From contig JANQGJ010000060.1 in the NCBI GenBank assembly GCA_028277395.1, positions 44,153-108,152 of the forward strand: a stretch of 64,000 bases of DNA, in the 5' to 3' direction. The notes below the pieces were generated by a model. It was given only the letters and a program-made list of their open reading frames with translations, was not told the DNA's origin and did not search any database. Numbering within the stretch: position 1 is the stretch's first letter; the number at the start of each line of letters is the position of its first letter. Positions 42,633 to 51,517 of the stretch are shown here, piece after piece. Position numbers and translations under genes: made by a program. Source of the stretch: Bacteroidales bacterium. Lineage in GTDB: Bacteria > Bacteroidota > Bacteroidia > Bacteroidales > F082.

Positions 42633-44027
42633 CTAATTACCTTCGGCCATTATACTTTCAATTTCTTTAATCGTTTTTGGTATTGGTTTTCCTAATACCC
42701 TGTTTCCCGTTTCAGTTACCAGAATGTCATCTTCTATTCTTATGCCACCGAAGTCTTTATAGGTTTCTACTACATCATAATTAATATAATCAGTATGCAG
42801 ATTTTCGTTCCGGAATTTATCAATAAGATCCGGAATGAAGTAAATTCCGGGTTCAACAGTTAAAACAAACCCTGGTTTCAGTTCTTTTCCTAGTCTCAGG
42901 TAAGCATTACCAAATTCTGTTGCTCTTTTGGTGGTTTCATCATAACCAACAAAATTTTCTCCAAGACCTTCCATATCATGAACATCCATACCCATCATAT
43001 GACCAAGACCATGTGGCATAAATAATGTATGTGCACCGGTTTCAACAGCTTTTTTCGTATCCCCTTTCATTAAACCTGCTCCTTTAAGACCATCAACTAT
43101 TATTTCAGCTGCCAGGAAGTGAATATCCCGATACTTTAAACCAGGTTTTATAGCCTCAATTGCTGCCATATTTGCATCAAGTACAATCTGGTAGATCTGG
43201 GCCTGCCGTTTGTTAAATTTACCTCCTACCGGAACGGTCCTTGTTATATCGCTGGAATAACATTCCTGGGTTTCGGCACCCCCATCAGTAACCATCATAC
43301 GCCCAATTTCAAGCACATTATCATGGTTGTGATTGTGTAATGTTTGTCCATCCTGACTTAGTATAATTGGAAACGAAACAGGACCGCCAAGGGCAAGTGA
43401 AATTCCTTCAATTGTACCGGCAATTTTTTGCTCTATAACTCCTGGCATGGCCATCTTCATCGATGTTGTATGCATCTCATATGCAATGTCAACAGCCTTT
43501 TCAATTTCTACTATTTCATACTTGTCTTTAATCTCTTTCAGTTTTACAACAGCCTTGATCAATTCAACGGATACATTAGAATCCAGCTCTGAAACAGGCA
43601 GATCCAGTAATGAAGATAATTCTATCTTAGTTTCTCCCCGGTAAGGTGGCAGAAAATGAACTTTTCTTCCATTATTAACAACTTCAGAAATAAAACCGCT
43701 TAACTCAGTATATGGTCTTGAATTATCAATACCTGCTTTTTTTGCCAGGTCTTTTACCTTTGGCTGAACTCCCATCCATATTATGTCGTCAATGTCAAAA
43801 TCGTTGCCAAAAACGTATTCCTTGTTGTTGTCAAAATCTATTACTCCTGCAAAACCCGGATTTTTCAAGCCGAAGAAATAAAGGAAATGACTATCCTGCC
43901 TGAAGTGGTATGTATTCGCCGGATAGTTAAACGGTGACTCAACATTCCCAAGAAATAAGGCAATACCCGATTTTATTTCATTTCTTAACTTTGATCTTCT
44001 TTCAATGTAAACATCTTTATTGAACAT
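42633..44027 (-). CDS. Xaa-Pro aminopeptidase (M24B), second copy
   Basis: I start at ATG 44027 (MFNKDVYIERRS), 464 residues. The N-terminal AMP_N domain carries YHFRQDSHFLYFFGL, and the catalytic domain has VTDGGAETQECYSSDITRT (Asp ligands), HGLGHMMGMDVHD (His), TVEPGIYFIP (Glu) and IRIEDDILVTE (Glu). It is longer than the copy at 18.9-20.2 kb and more like PepP. Cytosolic or exported location cannot be read; no signal peptide is seen. Its 3' end faces the IS256 relic. Confidence 0.92.
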   Translation of the reverse strand: MFNKDVYIERRSKLRNEIKSGIALFLGNVESPFNYPANTYHFRQDSHFLYFFGLKNPGFAGVIDFDNNKEYVFGNDFDIDDIIWMGVQPKVKDLAKKAGIDNSRPYTELSGFISEVVNNGRKVHFLPPYRGETKIELSSLLDLPVSELDSNVSVELIKAVVKLKEIKDKYEIVEIEKAVDIAYEMHTTSMKMAMPGVIEQKIAGTIEGISLALGGPVSFPIILSQDGQTLHNHNHDNVLEIGRMMVTDGGAETQECYSSDITRTVPVGGKFNKRQAQIYQIVLDANMAAIEAIKPGLKYRDIHFLAAEIIVDGLKGAGLMKGDTKKAVETGAHTLFMPHGLGHMMGMDVHDMEGLGENFVGYDETTKRATEFGNAYLRLGKELKPGFVLTVEPGIYFIPDLIDKFRNENLHTDYINYDVVETYKDFGGIRIEDDILVTETGNRVLGKPIPKTIKEIESIMAEGN

Positions 44028-44461
44028 AGTATTTGTTATTAATCTGCCGATTCTTAGTTTCGACAAAAGTTATCAATTCTAATAATTTGTGATTTGCTGG
44101 TAAAATTATGCGAAATTTCAAACATACTGAAATTATTTGGCTATTCTTTTAACTCATGTTTAGAAAACCAATAATTGTAGAGGTGATGCTATGTTGAAAT
44201 AATCGTGTTTAAAGTACGATATGTTTGATATTATGATAACGAAGTATTGAGTTACAAGCGCCTGTAATTGAGGCTCTGTCAGGTTATTTGGAAGCTATAC
44301 CTGTTTGTTTTTTGAAAACAGATGAAGTTGATAAACTTTAGGGTTATACCGACTTATCTAATGTCTGGTTTCTGTGTTGCGATAGAATTGGATGTACTTT
44401 AGAATGAAATCAACTCATTTGAGATGAGATAGTATTACAATAGATTTTACGTGGTATTGTT
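44028..44461. other. 434-bp gap without a supported gene
   Basis: This lies between the starts of the Xaa-Pro gene and the end of the response regulator, both on the minus strand. Short stop-interrupted frames exist on the plus strand (for example reading IELQAPVIEALSGYLEA near 44245), but I recognise no family and see no promoter box or hairpin. Confidence 0.5.
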
Positions 44462-45181
44462 TTATTCCTTTTCTTTTACCTGTAGCTTAAAACCAATACC
44501 ATGTACATTACTGATCTGGACATTTGGGTCGGGTTTTAGATATTTTCGAAGTTTTGCAATAAAAACATCCATACTTCTGCCTATAAAATAATCATTTTCA
44601 CCCCATACTTCTTCCATGGCAACTTCTCTGGGCAACAGGTTATTTTTGTTCATACATAACAATTTCAACAACCCTGATTCTTTTCTGGTCAATACTCTTT
44701 CGGTATCTTCATATTTAAGTAAAAGGTTTGAACTGTCAAAAGTAAATCTGCCGATTTTGAATTCTTTGTTGTTATTTTCGTCCTGTGATTTTATGTCTAC
44801 AGCACAGCGTTTCAGTATAGCTTTTATTCTAAGGCTTAACTCTTCAGTGCTAAAAGGTTTTGTGATATAATCATCACATCCAAATTCGAATCCTTTAATG
44901 CGGTCTTCTTTTAAGCTTTTCGCAGTTAAAAATATTATAGGCACCTGTTGGTTTAATTCTCTTATTTCCTTTGCTAGAGTAAATCCGTCTTTTTTTGGCA
45001 TCATAATATCTAATATTATGAGGTTATAATCATTCTCCGAAAAAAGCTTTGAACCAGCATCTCCGTCATCAGCATGATCTACATCATAACCAATCATCTC
45101 AAGGTAGTCTTTTAGGATCATACTTAGATTCGGATCGTCTTCCACAAAAAGGATCTTGGTTTTTTTGTTTTCTTCAATCAT
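44462..45181 (-). CDS. rprY: OmpR-family response regulator (RprY-like)
   Basis: From ATG 45181 (MIEENKKTKILF) the protein is 239 residues: a receiver domain (FVEDDPNLSMIL; phosphoacceptor Asp in IILDIMMPKKDG; FLTAKS; ITKPFS) and a winged-helix DNA-binding domain (RVLTRKESGLLKLL; EVWGENDYFIGRSMDVFIAKLRKYL; ISNVHGIGFKL). It follows the kinase gene by 4 bp. RprXY of Bacteroides affects envelope and porin-like genes; the target here may include the divergent small secreted protein at 46622. Confidence 0.92.
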   Translation of the reverse strand: MIEENKKTKILFVEDDPNLSMILKDYLEMIGYDVDHADDGDAGSKLFSENDYNLIILDIMMPKKDGFTLAKEIRELNQQVPIIFLTAKSLKEDRIKGFEFGCDDYITKPFSTEELSLRIKAILKRCAVDIKSQDENNNKEFKIGRFTFDSSNLLLKYEDTERVLTRKESGLLKLLCMNKNNLLPREVAMEEVWGENDYFIGRSMDVFIAKLRKYLKPDPNVQISNVHGIGFKLQVKEKE

Positions 45182-45185
45182 AATT

Positions 45186-46469
45186 TTAGTTTTTAGTTGC
45201 AGTTGCAGGGAAAAACAATTTAAAGTTTGAACCTTTGCCCGGTTCACTTACCAGTTGAATTTTACCTCCAAACTGGTCAACAATTGTTTTTACATAGTAT
45301 AACCCTAAGCCAAAACCTCTCACTTCATGAATATTCCCGGTAGGTACCCGGAACAAATTCTTGAAAATGTTGTTTTGATGTTCTTTACTAATGCCAATAC
45401 CATTATCTTTTACAGAAATAACAATATTATCATTTACATTAAAAGTACTTACCAAAATTAGAGGATTTTCCGGACTATATTTAATAGCATTGTCAATTAA
45501 ATTGTAAAATACATTTAAAATATGCGTTTTATCTCCCAAAAAATAAGGTTTTGTTGCATTCTGATTTATTTCAACTTTGATGTTTCCATCTTTAATACGT
45601 AACTCAAAACTATTGATAACGGCCTTCACCAGGTCGTTTGCATTTAATTTTCTAACTTTAAAGTTATACTTTCCACTCTCCAGAATTGCAACCTGAAGTA
45701 CCTGCTCAACCTGGTTTTGGAGACGACTGTTTTCATCAAGTATTATTGATGAATACTTCATGAGCTTGTTTGGATTTGATATAACTTCTTTCTTTTGGAT
45801 CATTTCGGCAGCAAGGGAGGAAGTCGCAATGGGTGTTTTAAATTCGTGGGTCATATTGTTTATGAAATCAGTTTTGATCTCAGATATCTTTTTCTGATGC
45901 AGAATAGTAAATATAACCGAAGCAAAACTAATTACAAGTATAAACAAAAATAGGATTGACAGAAATAACCATAGCTCCATTCTATGCAGCAGGATATGAG
46001 TTTTGTTTGTGAAAAAAATACTTAAATAGTAATCTCCGGGTTTATAAATGCTCGCAAGTGAGAATTGAAATGGTGAATCAAGGAGTTCGGTTCGATAATC
46101 GTCGGAGTTTCCAATAACAAATCGATTATTGTATTTGCTATATATTCCATAGTGATACATAGATTTAATATCCATGCATTTTAGTTCATCTTTAATTAAT
46201 GAGTCGAGCTTTTCACTGTCAATATAATCATCTATACTTAATTTGGTTTTCCTACAGGCCAGAGCCTTAAGCTTTTTTTGAAAAGTTGTATCACTTTTGT
46301 TTTGCTGAAAATGATTAACTACACTTTTCAGGGCGATCCTAACACTATTATCAAATTGTTCCTCTTTTAGCTTATAGGCTGTTCCTACCCAGTATATCTG
46401 GGTTAGAAGAATACCGGCCAGTGCAGTTGAAGTTATAAAAACAATTATCAATATGGTTTTTTTCTTCAT
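45186..46469 (-). CDS. rprX: Membrane histidine kinase (RprX-like)
   Basis: The 427-residue kinase has two membrane helices (about 5-27 and 165-190) bordering a periplasmic sensor domain with Cys residues (LACRKTKL; DELKCMDIK). The cytoplasmic part has NNMTHEFKTPIATSSLAAEM with the phosphorylatable His, NLIDNAIKYSPENP (N box), VKDNGIGISKE and GFGLGLYYVKTI (G boxes). It is the first gene of a two-gene unit with rprY. A -7 box is found upstream at 46490..46497. Confidence 0.92.
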   Translation of the reverse strand: MKKKTILIIVFITSTALAGILLTQIYWVGTAYKLKEEQFDNSVRIALKSVVNHFQQNKSDTTFQKKLKALACRKTKLSIDDYIDSEKLDSLIKDELKCMDIKSMYHYGIYSKYNNRFVIGNSDDYRTELLDSPFQFSLASIYKPGDYYLSIFFTNKTHILLHRMELWLFLSILFLFILVISFASVIFTILHQKKISEIKTDFINNMTHEFKTPIATSSLAAEMIQKKEVISNPNKLMKYSSIILDENSRLQNQVEQVLQVAILESGKYNFKVRKLNANDLVKAVINSFELRIKDGNIKVEINQNATKPYFLGDKTHILNVFYNLIDNAIKYSPENPLILVSTFNVNDNIVISVKDNGIGISKEHQNNIFKNLFRVPTGNIHEVRGFGLGLYYVKTIVDQFGGKIQLVSEPGKGSNFKLFFPATATKN

Positions 46470-46489
46470 TTATTAGTTAATTTGCACTT

Positions 46490-46497
46490 CAAAAGTA
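46490..46497 (-). promoter_or_regulatory. Candidate -7 box for rprX-rprY
   Basis: CAAAAGTA reads TACTTTTG on the minus strand, matching TAnnTTTG, 20 bp upstream of the rprX start. No clear -33 box. Confidence 0.4.
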
Positions 46498-46582
46498 GCT
46501 GTAAAATGTGGATTAAAATAATTTTAACATATAGTTAACAGTTATTAACATGGCGTTAACAGCACAACGAATAAGATGTGTA

Positions 46583-46590
46583 TAGTTTTG
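46583..46590 (+). promoter_or_regulatory. Candidate -7 box for the Lys/Cys-rich secreted protein
   Basis: TAGTTTTG matches TAnnTTTG and is 31 bp before ATG 46622. It is divergent from the rprX box about 90 bp away. Confidence 0.4.
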
Positions 46591-46621
46591 TACAAGAAAA
46601 AATATCTAAAAAAAGATTATT

Positions 46622-46900
46622 ATGAATATTAAAGTTTTAGCCCTGACATTTAGCCTGATTTTCATGGCCAGCATTACAGCAACAAGTTTTGCGCAAGTAG
46701 TTTCTTCAACAAGTGTAGTTACTGTTGTTGACGATGACGACAAGAAAAAGAATAAATCAAATGCCAAAGCAAATAAGGATGCAAGTAAAAAATCATGCAA
46801 AGCCAAGAAAAGTTGCTGCAGTAGCAAGATGTTGAAAGATGATTCCTGCAAGGATAAAAAATCAGACAAAGAAACAAAGTCCGATTCGGACAAAAGATAG
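46622..46900 (+). CDS. Small secreted Lys/Cys-rich protein next to RprXY
   Basis: The 92-residue protein has a signal peptide (residues 1-25, cleavage after SFAQ), an acidic patch VVDDDD, and a strongly charged Lys/Asp/Ser-rich mature region with four cysteines: C59, C65, C66 and C76 (KKSCKAKKSCCSSK, DDSCK). I recognise no family. The composition is reminiscent of metal-binding or precursor peptides but it lacks EGKCG motifs. It is divergent from the rprX-rprY operon and has its own strong terminator, so it may be a regulated output of that system. A real gene is supported by the signal peptide, promoter box and terminator. Confidence 0.75.
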   Translation: MNIKVLALTFSLIFMASITATSFAQVVSSTSVVTVVDDDDKKKNKSNAKANKDASKKSCKAKKSCCSSKMLKDDSCKDKKSDKETKSDSDKR

Positions 46901-46925
46901 CTTTTTCATTAATTAATTTGGTTTG

Positions 46926-46960
46926 AGCCTTCTGATGTAATGTCAGAGGGCTTTTTTTTT
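46926..46960 (+). terminator. Intrinsic terminator after the Lys/Cys-rich protein gene
   Basis: AGCCTTCTGA (46926..46935) pairs with TCAGAGGGCT (46943..46952) with one G-T wobble, followed by a run of nine T. Confidence 0.88.
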
Positions 46961-46978
46961 ACTATTTATACTATATTA

Positions 46979-47008
46979 TTGTATAAACCGAAAAACAAAT
47001 TACATTTG
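46979..47008 (+). promoter_or_regulatory. Promoter for the flavodoxin gene
   Basis: TTG at 46979..46981, a 19-bp spacer and TACATTTG at 47001..47008 form a full match to the Bacteroidota promoter consensus. The ATG is 100 bp downstream, leaving a leader of about 85 bases. Confidence 0.7.
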
Positions 47009-47108
47009 CACAGTTATTTATAATGTTTCTATATTATATTAGGTTCAATATTTAGGCAAATTATAAATTAGTGAAAATTAGTTAGTTACAATAGAAAAAC
47101 AAAAAACT

Positions 47109-47612
47109 ATGGAAACAATTGGAATATTTTATGGTTCTACATATGGAATGACTGAGAGATCCGCCAGACAGATTCAGGAAAATTTTGGAAAGGAGAATGC
47201 ACAGCTTTTTAATTTAAAAGATGCAACTATTGATGATATGAAGAAATTCAAAAACCTGATTTTTGGCACATCAGCATGGGGAATAGGAGAGATGCAGGAT
47301 GAGTGGGAAATGGCAATTGATTCGCTATCAAATATTAATTTTGAAGGGAAGAAAGTTGCATTATTCGGACTTGGAGATCAAAAAGAATACCCGGAGAGTT
47401 TTGTAGATGGGCTCGGCACACTATACTGTCGTTTACCTGATAAGTCCTGTGTAGTCGGATTTTGGCCGGTTGATGGCTATGATTATTATTTCTCACTGGC
47501 GGATAAAGATGGTAAATTTGTTGGATTGGTACTTGATGATCACAATCAGGAAGAATTTAGTAAGCAAAGAATCAGTGACTGGGTGAAACAATTAAAAGAA
47601 GAATTTATATAA
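47109..47612 (+). CDS. Flavodoxin
   Basis: The 167-residue protein is of long-chain flavodoxin size. The FMN phosphate loop is IFYGSTYGMTERSARQI; LIFGTSAWGIGEMQDEWE is the 60s loop with an aromatic residue stacking on FMN; and VALFGLGDQKEYPESFVDGLGTLY is the 90s loop. It transfers electrons at low potential, for example to anaerobic ribonucleotide reductase or pyruvate oxidoreductase, and can replace ferredoxin under iron limitation. It has its own promoter. Confidence 0.95.
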   Translation: METIGIFYGSTYGMTERSARQIQENFGKENAQLFNLKDATIDDMKKFKNLIFGTSAWGIGEMQDEWEMAIDSLSNINFEGKKVALFGLGDQKEYPESFVDGLGTLYCRLPDKSCVVGFWPVDGYDYYFSLADKDGKFVGLVLDDHNQEEFSKQRISDWVKQLKEEFI

Positions 47613-47644
47613 ACCAAATATCACTTTTCCTCATTTCAATTACC

Positions 47645-47652
47645 TAACTTTG
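47645..47652 (+). promoter_or_regulatory. Candidate -7 box for lgt
   Basis: TAACTTTG matches TAnnTTTG and lies 15 bp before ATG 47668; only TTTC-like sequence is at the -33 position. Confidence 0.4.
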
Positions 47653-47667
47653 CCAAAAAAATAGTAC

Positions 47668-48492
47668 ATGCAACTTTCGTATATTACCTGGAACATTAGG
47701 CCGGAGATATTTATACTACCTGAAAGCTGGCCGTTAGTCGGAGGCTTCTCAGTTCGGTGGTATGGTTTGTTATTTGCCCTTGGATTTGTTTTTGGATATC
47801 TTATCCTGCAAAAGATGTTTAAAAAAGAAAAAGTACCTGTAAAAGTACTTGATGACCTTGCTACATATATGATAATCTTCACCATTGTTGGAGCAAGGCT
47901 TGGTCATTGTCTTTTTTACGAACCTGGTTATTATTTAGCACATCCTATCGAAATACTAAAGATATGGGAAGGTGGATTAGCCAGTCATGGTGCGGCAATT
48001 GGAATATTGGCAGGTTTATATTACTTTTCAAAGAGATATAATAAACCGTATTTATGGGTGCTTGACCGAATAGTAATTGTTGTTACCCTGGCCGGTTTTT
48101 TAATAAGAATGGGAAACCTCATGAATTCTGAAATATTTGGTGATACAACGACATTGCCCTGGGGATTTATTTTTGTCAGGCACTATGGTGCTGATCATCT
48201 GTTGGCTAATCATCCAACTCAAATATATGAAGCACTGGGTTATCTGGTTTTATTTATTTTTCTGTATAAATATTATTGGAAACATAATGGTAGCCCTGCC
48301 CAGGGAGCCATATTCGGATATTTTTTAATCTTCTTATGGTCAATCAGGTTTTTGATAGAGTTTATTAAATTACCCCAGGTTGATTTTGAAGACAATATGA
48401 TACTGAATATGGGTCAGTTACTAAGTATTCCTTTTGTGTTAGCCGGAATATTGTTGCTTTGGAGGTCATCAAAGATTCAAAACAAAACCTGA
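47668..48492 (+). CDS. lgt: Prolipoprotein diacylglyceryl transferase
   Basis: The 274-residue inner-membrane enzyme transfers a diacylglyceryl group from phosphatidylglycerol to the lipobox Cys of prolipoproteins. It has about seven membrane helices, with the key motifs VRWYGLLFALGF, GGLASHGAAIGILAGL and the Lgt signature RMGNLMNSEIFG, followed by HPTQIYEALGYL. It precedes an M23 lipoprotein gene in the same direction. Confidence 0.95.
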   Translation: MQLSYITWNIRPEIFILPESWPLVGGFSVRWYGLLFALGFVFGYLILQKMFKKEKVPVKVLDDLATYMIIFTIVGARLGHCLFYEPGYYLAHPIEILKIWEGGLASHGAAIGILAGLYYFSKRYNKPYLWVLDRIVIVVTLAGFLIRMGNLMNSEIFGDTTTLPWGFIFVRHYGADHLLANHPTQIYEALGYLVLFIFLYKYYWKHNGSPAQGAIFGYFLIFLWSIRFLIEFIKLPQVDFEDNMILNMGQLLSIPFVLAGILLLWRSSKIQNKT

Positions 48493-48573
48493 TACAACAA
48501 AATTTTATTTTTCATCATAGACAATACAATTTGAAATGCTAAGTTGTATTATAAAAATTATAGCAACCATAAT

Positions 48574-49794
48574 ATGCCTAAAGTTGAGATAAGGTTACTT
48601 GTTTTATTAATATTAGTGATTTTCGTTAGTAGTTGTGTCCGGGAAGAGCCGGTTATTGAAAAGATTAAGAAAGAACCGGTGATCCCAAATATGGCTTTTG
48701 GAGTAAATGTTGACTCCTTAACGGTTGTTGAGGGAATAGTAAGAAAAAATGAATTTCTTTCCGAAATCCTGTTAAGATATGGTGTAAATTATAACGATAT
48801 TGATTATCTGGCAAGGAAAACAAAACATGTGTTTAATGTCAGAAGAATAGTAGCTGGAAATAGTTACACAGTTATTACTACTAATGATTCATTGAACAAA
48901 GTTTTATATTTTGCTTATGAATTGTCGCCATACGAATACGTGCTTTATAGTTTTCAGGATAGTGTGGTAACTGCTGTAAAAGGCGAAAAGCAAACAGAAA
49001 CCAAAAGTAATAATATCAGCGGTGTTATTGAATCATCATTATGGAACTCAATAGTTGCCGATGGGGGTGATCCCAATTTAGCAAATGAATTATCTGAAAT
49101 ATACGCCTGGACAATAGATTTCTTTGGGTTGCAGAAAAGTGACTCTTATAAGGTACTATATGAAGAACAATATGTGGATGATGAATATATAGAGCTGGGA
49201 AAAGTAATAGCTACTATGTTTTATCATGGTGGAGATAGCCTGTATGCCTTTTATTTTGAACAAAACGGGAAAGGTGATTATTTTGATGAAAACGGGAGTA
49301 GTTTACAGAGGACTTTCTTAAAGGCTCCATTGAGGTTTACACGAATTAGTTCGAAATTTTCACACTCAAGACTACATCCTGTATTAAAAATACGGCGACC
49401 ACATCATGGAGTTGATTATGCTGCACCTACCGGAACACCTGTTTACACAGTTGGGGACGGGATAGTTACCAGAAAAGGGTATCAAAAAAGAGGAGGAGGA
49501 AACTATATTACTGTTAAGCATAATGGAACTTATTCTACTACATACATGCACTTAAAAGGGTATGCTAAAGGAATAAAGGTTGGAGATCATGTTAAACAGG
49601 GAGAATTACTGGGCTATGTTGGGTCATCGGGTCTTTCATCAGGACCCCATCTGGATTTCAGATTTTACAGGAACGGAAAACCTGTTGATCCTTTAAAAGT
49701 TGAATCTCCTCCGTCATTACCCATTGATACTTCTTATCGTGCAGAATTTGATTCGCTTGTACGTAAATATCTTGTGAGGTTGTCAAATATTTGA
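48574..49794 (+). CDS. M23 family peptidoglycan metallopeptidase lipoprotein
   Basis: I use ATG 48574 (MPKVEIRLLVL), 406 residues, instead of TTG 48544, because it gives a proper lipoprotein signal with lipobox VSSC ending at C21. An OapA/LysM-like region (about 40-120) precedes the M23 domain with PHHGVDYAAPTGTPVYTVGDG (zinc His and Asp), HNGTYSTTYMHLKGY and SGPHLDFRFYRNGKPVDP (second zinc His). It cleaves peptidoglycan cross-links or is a regulator of such enzymes. It follows lgt, the enzyme that modifies lipoproteins like itself. Confidence 0.93.
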   Translation: MPKVEIRLLVLLILVIFVSSCVREEPVIEKIKKEPVIPNMAFGVNVDSLTVVEGIVRKNEFLSEILLRYGVNYNDIDYLARKTKHVFNVRRIVAGNSYTVITTNDSLNKVLYFAYELSPYEYVLYSFQDSVVTAVKGEKQTETKSNNISGVIESSLWNSIVADGGDPNLANELSEIYAWTIDFFGLQKSDSYKVLYEEQYVDDEYIELGKVIATMFYHGGDSLYAFYFEQNGKGDYFDENGSSLQRTFLKAPLRFTRISSKFSHSRLHPVLKIRRPHHGVDYAAPTGTPVYTVGDGIVTRKGYQKRGGGNYITVKHNGTYSTTYMHLKGYAKGIKVGDHVKQGELLGYVGSSGLSSGPHLDFRFYRNGKPVDPLKVESPPSLPIDTSYRAEFDSLVRKYLVRLSNI

Positions 49795-50013
49795 TAATGA
49801 TCTTAACCTTGTCATCTAAATTGATCACAGATCCTCAAATCATCATTTACATTCATTTGAGATAATATTATTCAGAAGTATTCTATGATTGTTTTGTTAT
49901 TATCACCTGGTTACCTGGAAATCATTCCTGTTTTTTTCTATCCGGATTAGATTATAGTCATTACAACATATCAATTGCTAATATCAATTCTTCTGTCTGT
50001 ATTGTCCTTCTCT

Positions 50014-50053
50014 ACAAAAATAAAGGGCTGTTAAAAAGTTTCAACAGCCCTTT
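50014..50053 (-). terminator. Intrinsic terminator after the SusD-like gene
   Basis: AAAGGGCTGTT (50022..50032) pairs perfectly with AACAGCCCTTT (50043..50053). On the minus strand the hairpin is followed by TTTATTTTTG, so it ends the susC-susD transcript. Confidence 0.85.
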
Positions 50054-50074
50054 ATAATATATTATTTCAATTTC

Positions 50075-51499
50075 CTATTTTGTAACAAGATTTTGCCACC
50101 ATAGTGGTAGATAAATATCACTAACAGGAGGTGAAGGAGCGTTAGTATTATAGAGTCTCTCATCTAGTACTGTTGGCAATCTGAAAGGAATAGCACTTGC
50201 TCCGGGATATGGTGTAAGTGAAGGTATTCCGGTTCTGCGCCAGTCAGCATAAACCTCAATTTGACCAACCAAAGCATAATACTTCTGAGTCATAATTTTC
50301 TCATGTGTAATTGTTGCACTGGTTTCACTTGCAAATTCATTTTTGAAGTCTTCAGGAATTTCAGCACCTGTTACCTGTTCAACTGACTGGATTACAGCCT
50401 CGTTGTAAGCGTCAGCAGCACCACCCGGATCAGTAGCAAATTTGGCTTCAGCCTCAATAAATTTCATCTCAACATAAGACACCAGTGGTATAGGAGATGT
50501 TTTTGATGCAAAATATGGTCCGAATGAACAAGTTCCTGTAGTTAATTCACCATAAACAGTTCCAACATATTGATCCTGATTGGTACCACTACTATCAGCG
50601 AAGAATGGTAAACGTGGATCATTGTTTTCACGAAGAGGTGCAATAAATGTTTCACACATTCTCATATATCCTCTGTCATTCTGAAATGCGAACCATTGGT
50701 TGTACTCATTTCCAGCTACCCCAAATATACAGTTCGCATCATCCATTGTTCCTGTCAGGTTTGCTGAAGTTAAATATCCCAATACAACAGAAGCATCGTA
50801 TTCAGGTCTGTTCGACAGACGTTGTGCATAACGTGCTTTTACCATGTAAGCAGTCTTGATCCAGGCATCAATATCACCTCCATGTATGAAATCATCTGCT
50901 CCGGGCGTATAAATATTCTCACTTGCATTGAATAGTACTAATGCCTGGTCAAGGATTGTTTGGAGTGCTAATTCAGAATTTGAATTTGGAGACAAAATAC
51001 TTTCCTGACTATCATAAAATGGGTTAAATCCATCCTCATTATCTTTTAGACCTCTTAAAGCATCTGTCCATGGAACAGCTCCCCAATAATCAGTAGCTAC
51101 TCCAATGGCCAATGCCTGAATTACTCTCGCAATACCGGCATAATGCGGGCTTTGCTCTCCATATTTCTCGATCAGGGTATTTGTATTAATAAGAATGTCT
51201 GCATAAATCAATTCCCACTCATTAACATTGTCGCCCTCAAGAATATTATATCTGGTAACTTCTATCATCTGATCAGAAATACCGGTAGCATGCTGCACCA
51301 TAATTGATGCGTTTCTATCTAATTGACCTCCACCATATGTGGCAAATAATCCTACTTCAGCTGCAGACAGAAGTGAAGCTGCTGAGGCATTCTGAGGATC
51401 ATTTGGTGAAATATCTTCTCCTTCAACGAATTTACTACACGAAGCAGCAATTACTGAAATTGCAAGAAGGAAAACACCTAATTTTATATATAATTTCAT
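50075..51499 (-). CDS. SusD/RagB-like outer-membrane lipoprotein
   Basis: The 474-residue protein begins with a lipoprotein signal, lipobox C21 (VIAASC). It shows the SusD-like_2 pattern: PNDPQNASAASLLSAAEVG near the N-terminus, LIEKYGEQSPHYAGIARVIQALAIGVATDYWGAVPWTDAL (about 109-148), FIEAEAKFATDPGGAADAYNEAV and a closing DWRRTGIPSLTPYPGA...FRLP segment. SusD lids the SusC transporter and captures the substrate. It lies 18 bp after susC. No glycanase, peptidase or regulator is linked, so the ligand is unknown. Confidence 0.94.
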   Translation of the reverse strand: MKLYIKLGVFLLAISVIAASCSKFVEGEDISPNDPQNASAASLLSAAEVGLFATYGGGQLDRNASIMVQHATGISDQMIEVTRYNILEGDNVNEWELIYADILINTNTLIEKYGEQSPHYAGIARVIQALAIGVATDYWGAVPWTDALRGLKDNEDGFNPFYDSQESILSPNSNSELALQTILDQALVLFNASENIYTPGADDFIHGGDIDAWIKTAYMVKARYAQRLSNRPEYDASVVLGYLTSANLTGTMDDANCIFGVAGNEYNQWFAFQNDRGYMRMCETFIAPLRENNDPRLPFFADSSGTNQDQYVGTVYGELTTGTCSFGPYFASKTSPIPLVSYVEMKFIEAEAKFATDPGGAADAYNEAVIQSVEQVTGAEIPEDFKNEFASETSATITHEKIMTQKYYALVGQIEVYADWRRTGIPSLTPYPGASAIPFRLPTVLDERLYNTNAPSPPVSDIYLPLWWQNLVTK

Positions 51500-51517
51500 A
51501 GTTTCTATTTTTTCTTG

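Noticed and set aside
44237..44408. Plus-strand frame reading IELQAPVIEALSGYLEA then, after a TAG, YTDLSNVWFLCC
   Set aside because: It could be a decayed gene or transposase fragment, but I could not match it to any family, and the stops and short length leave no support.
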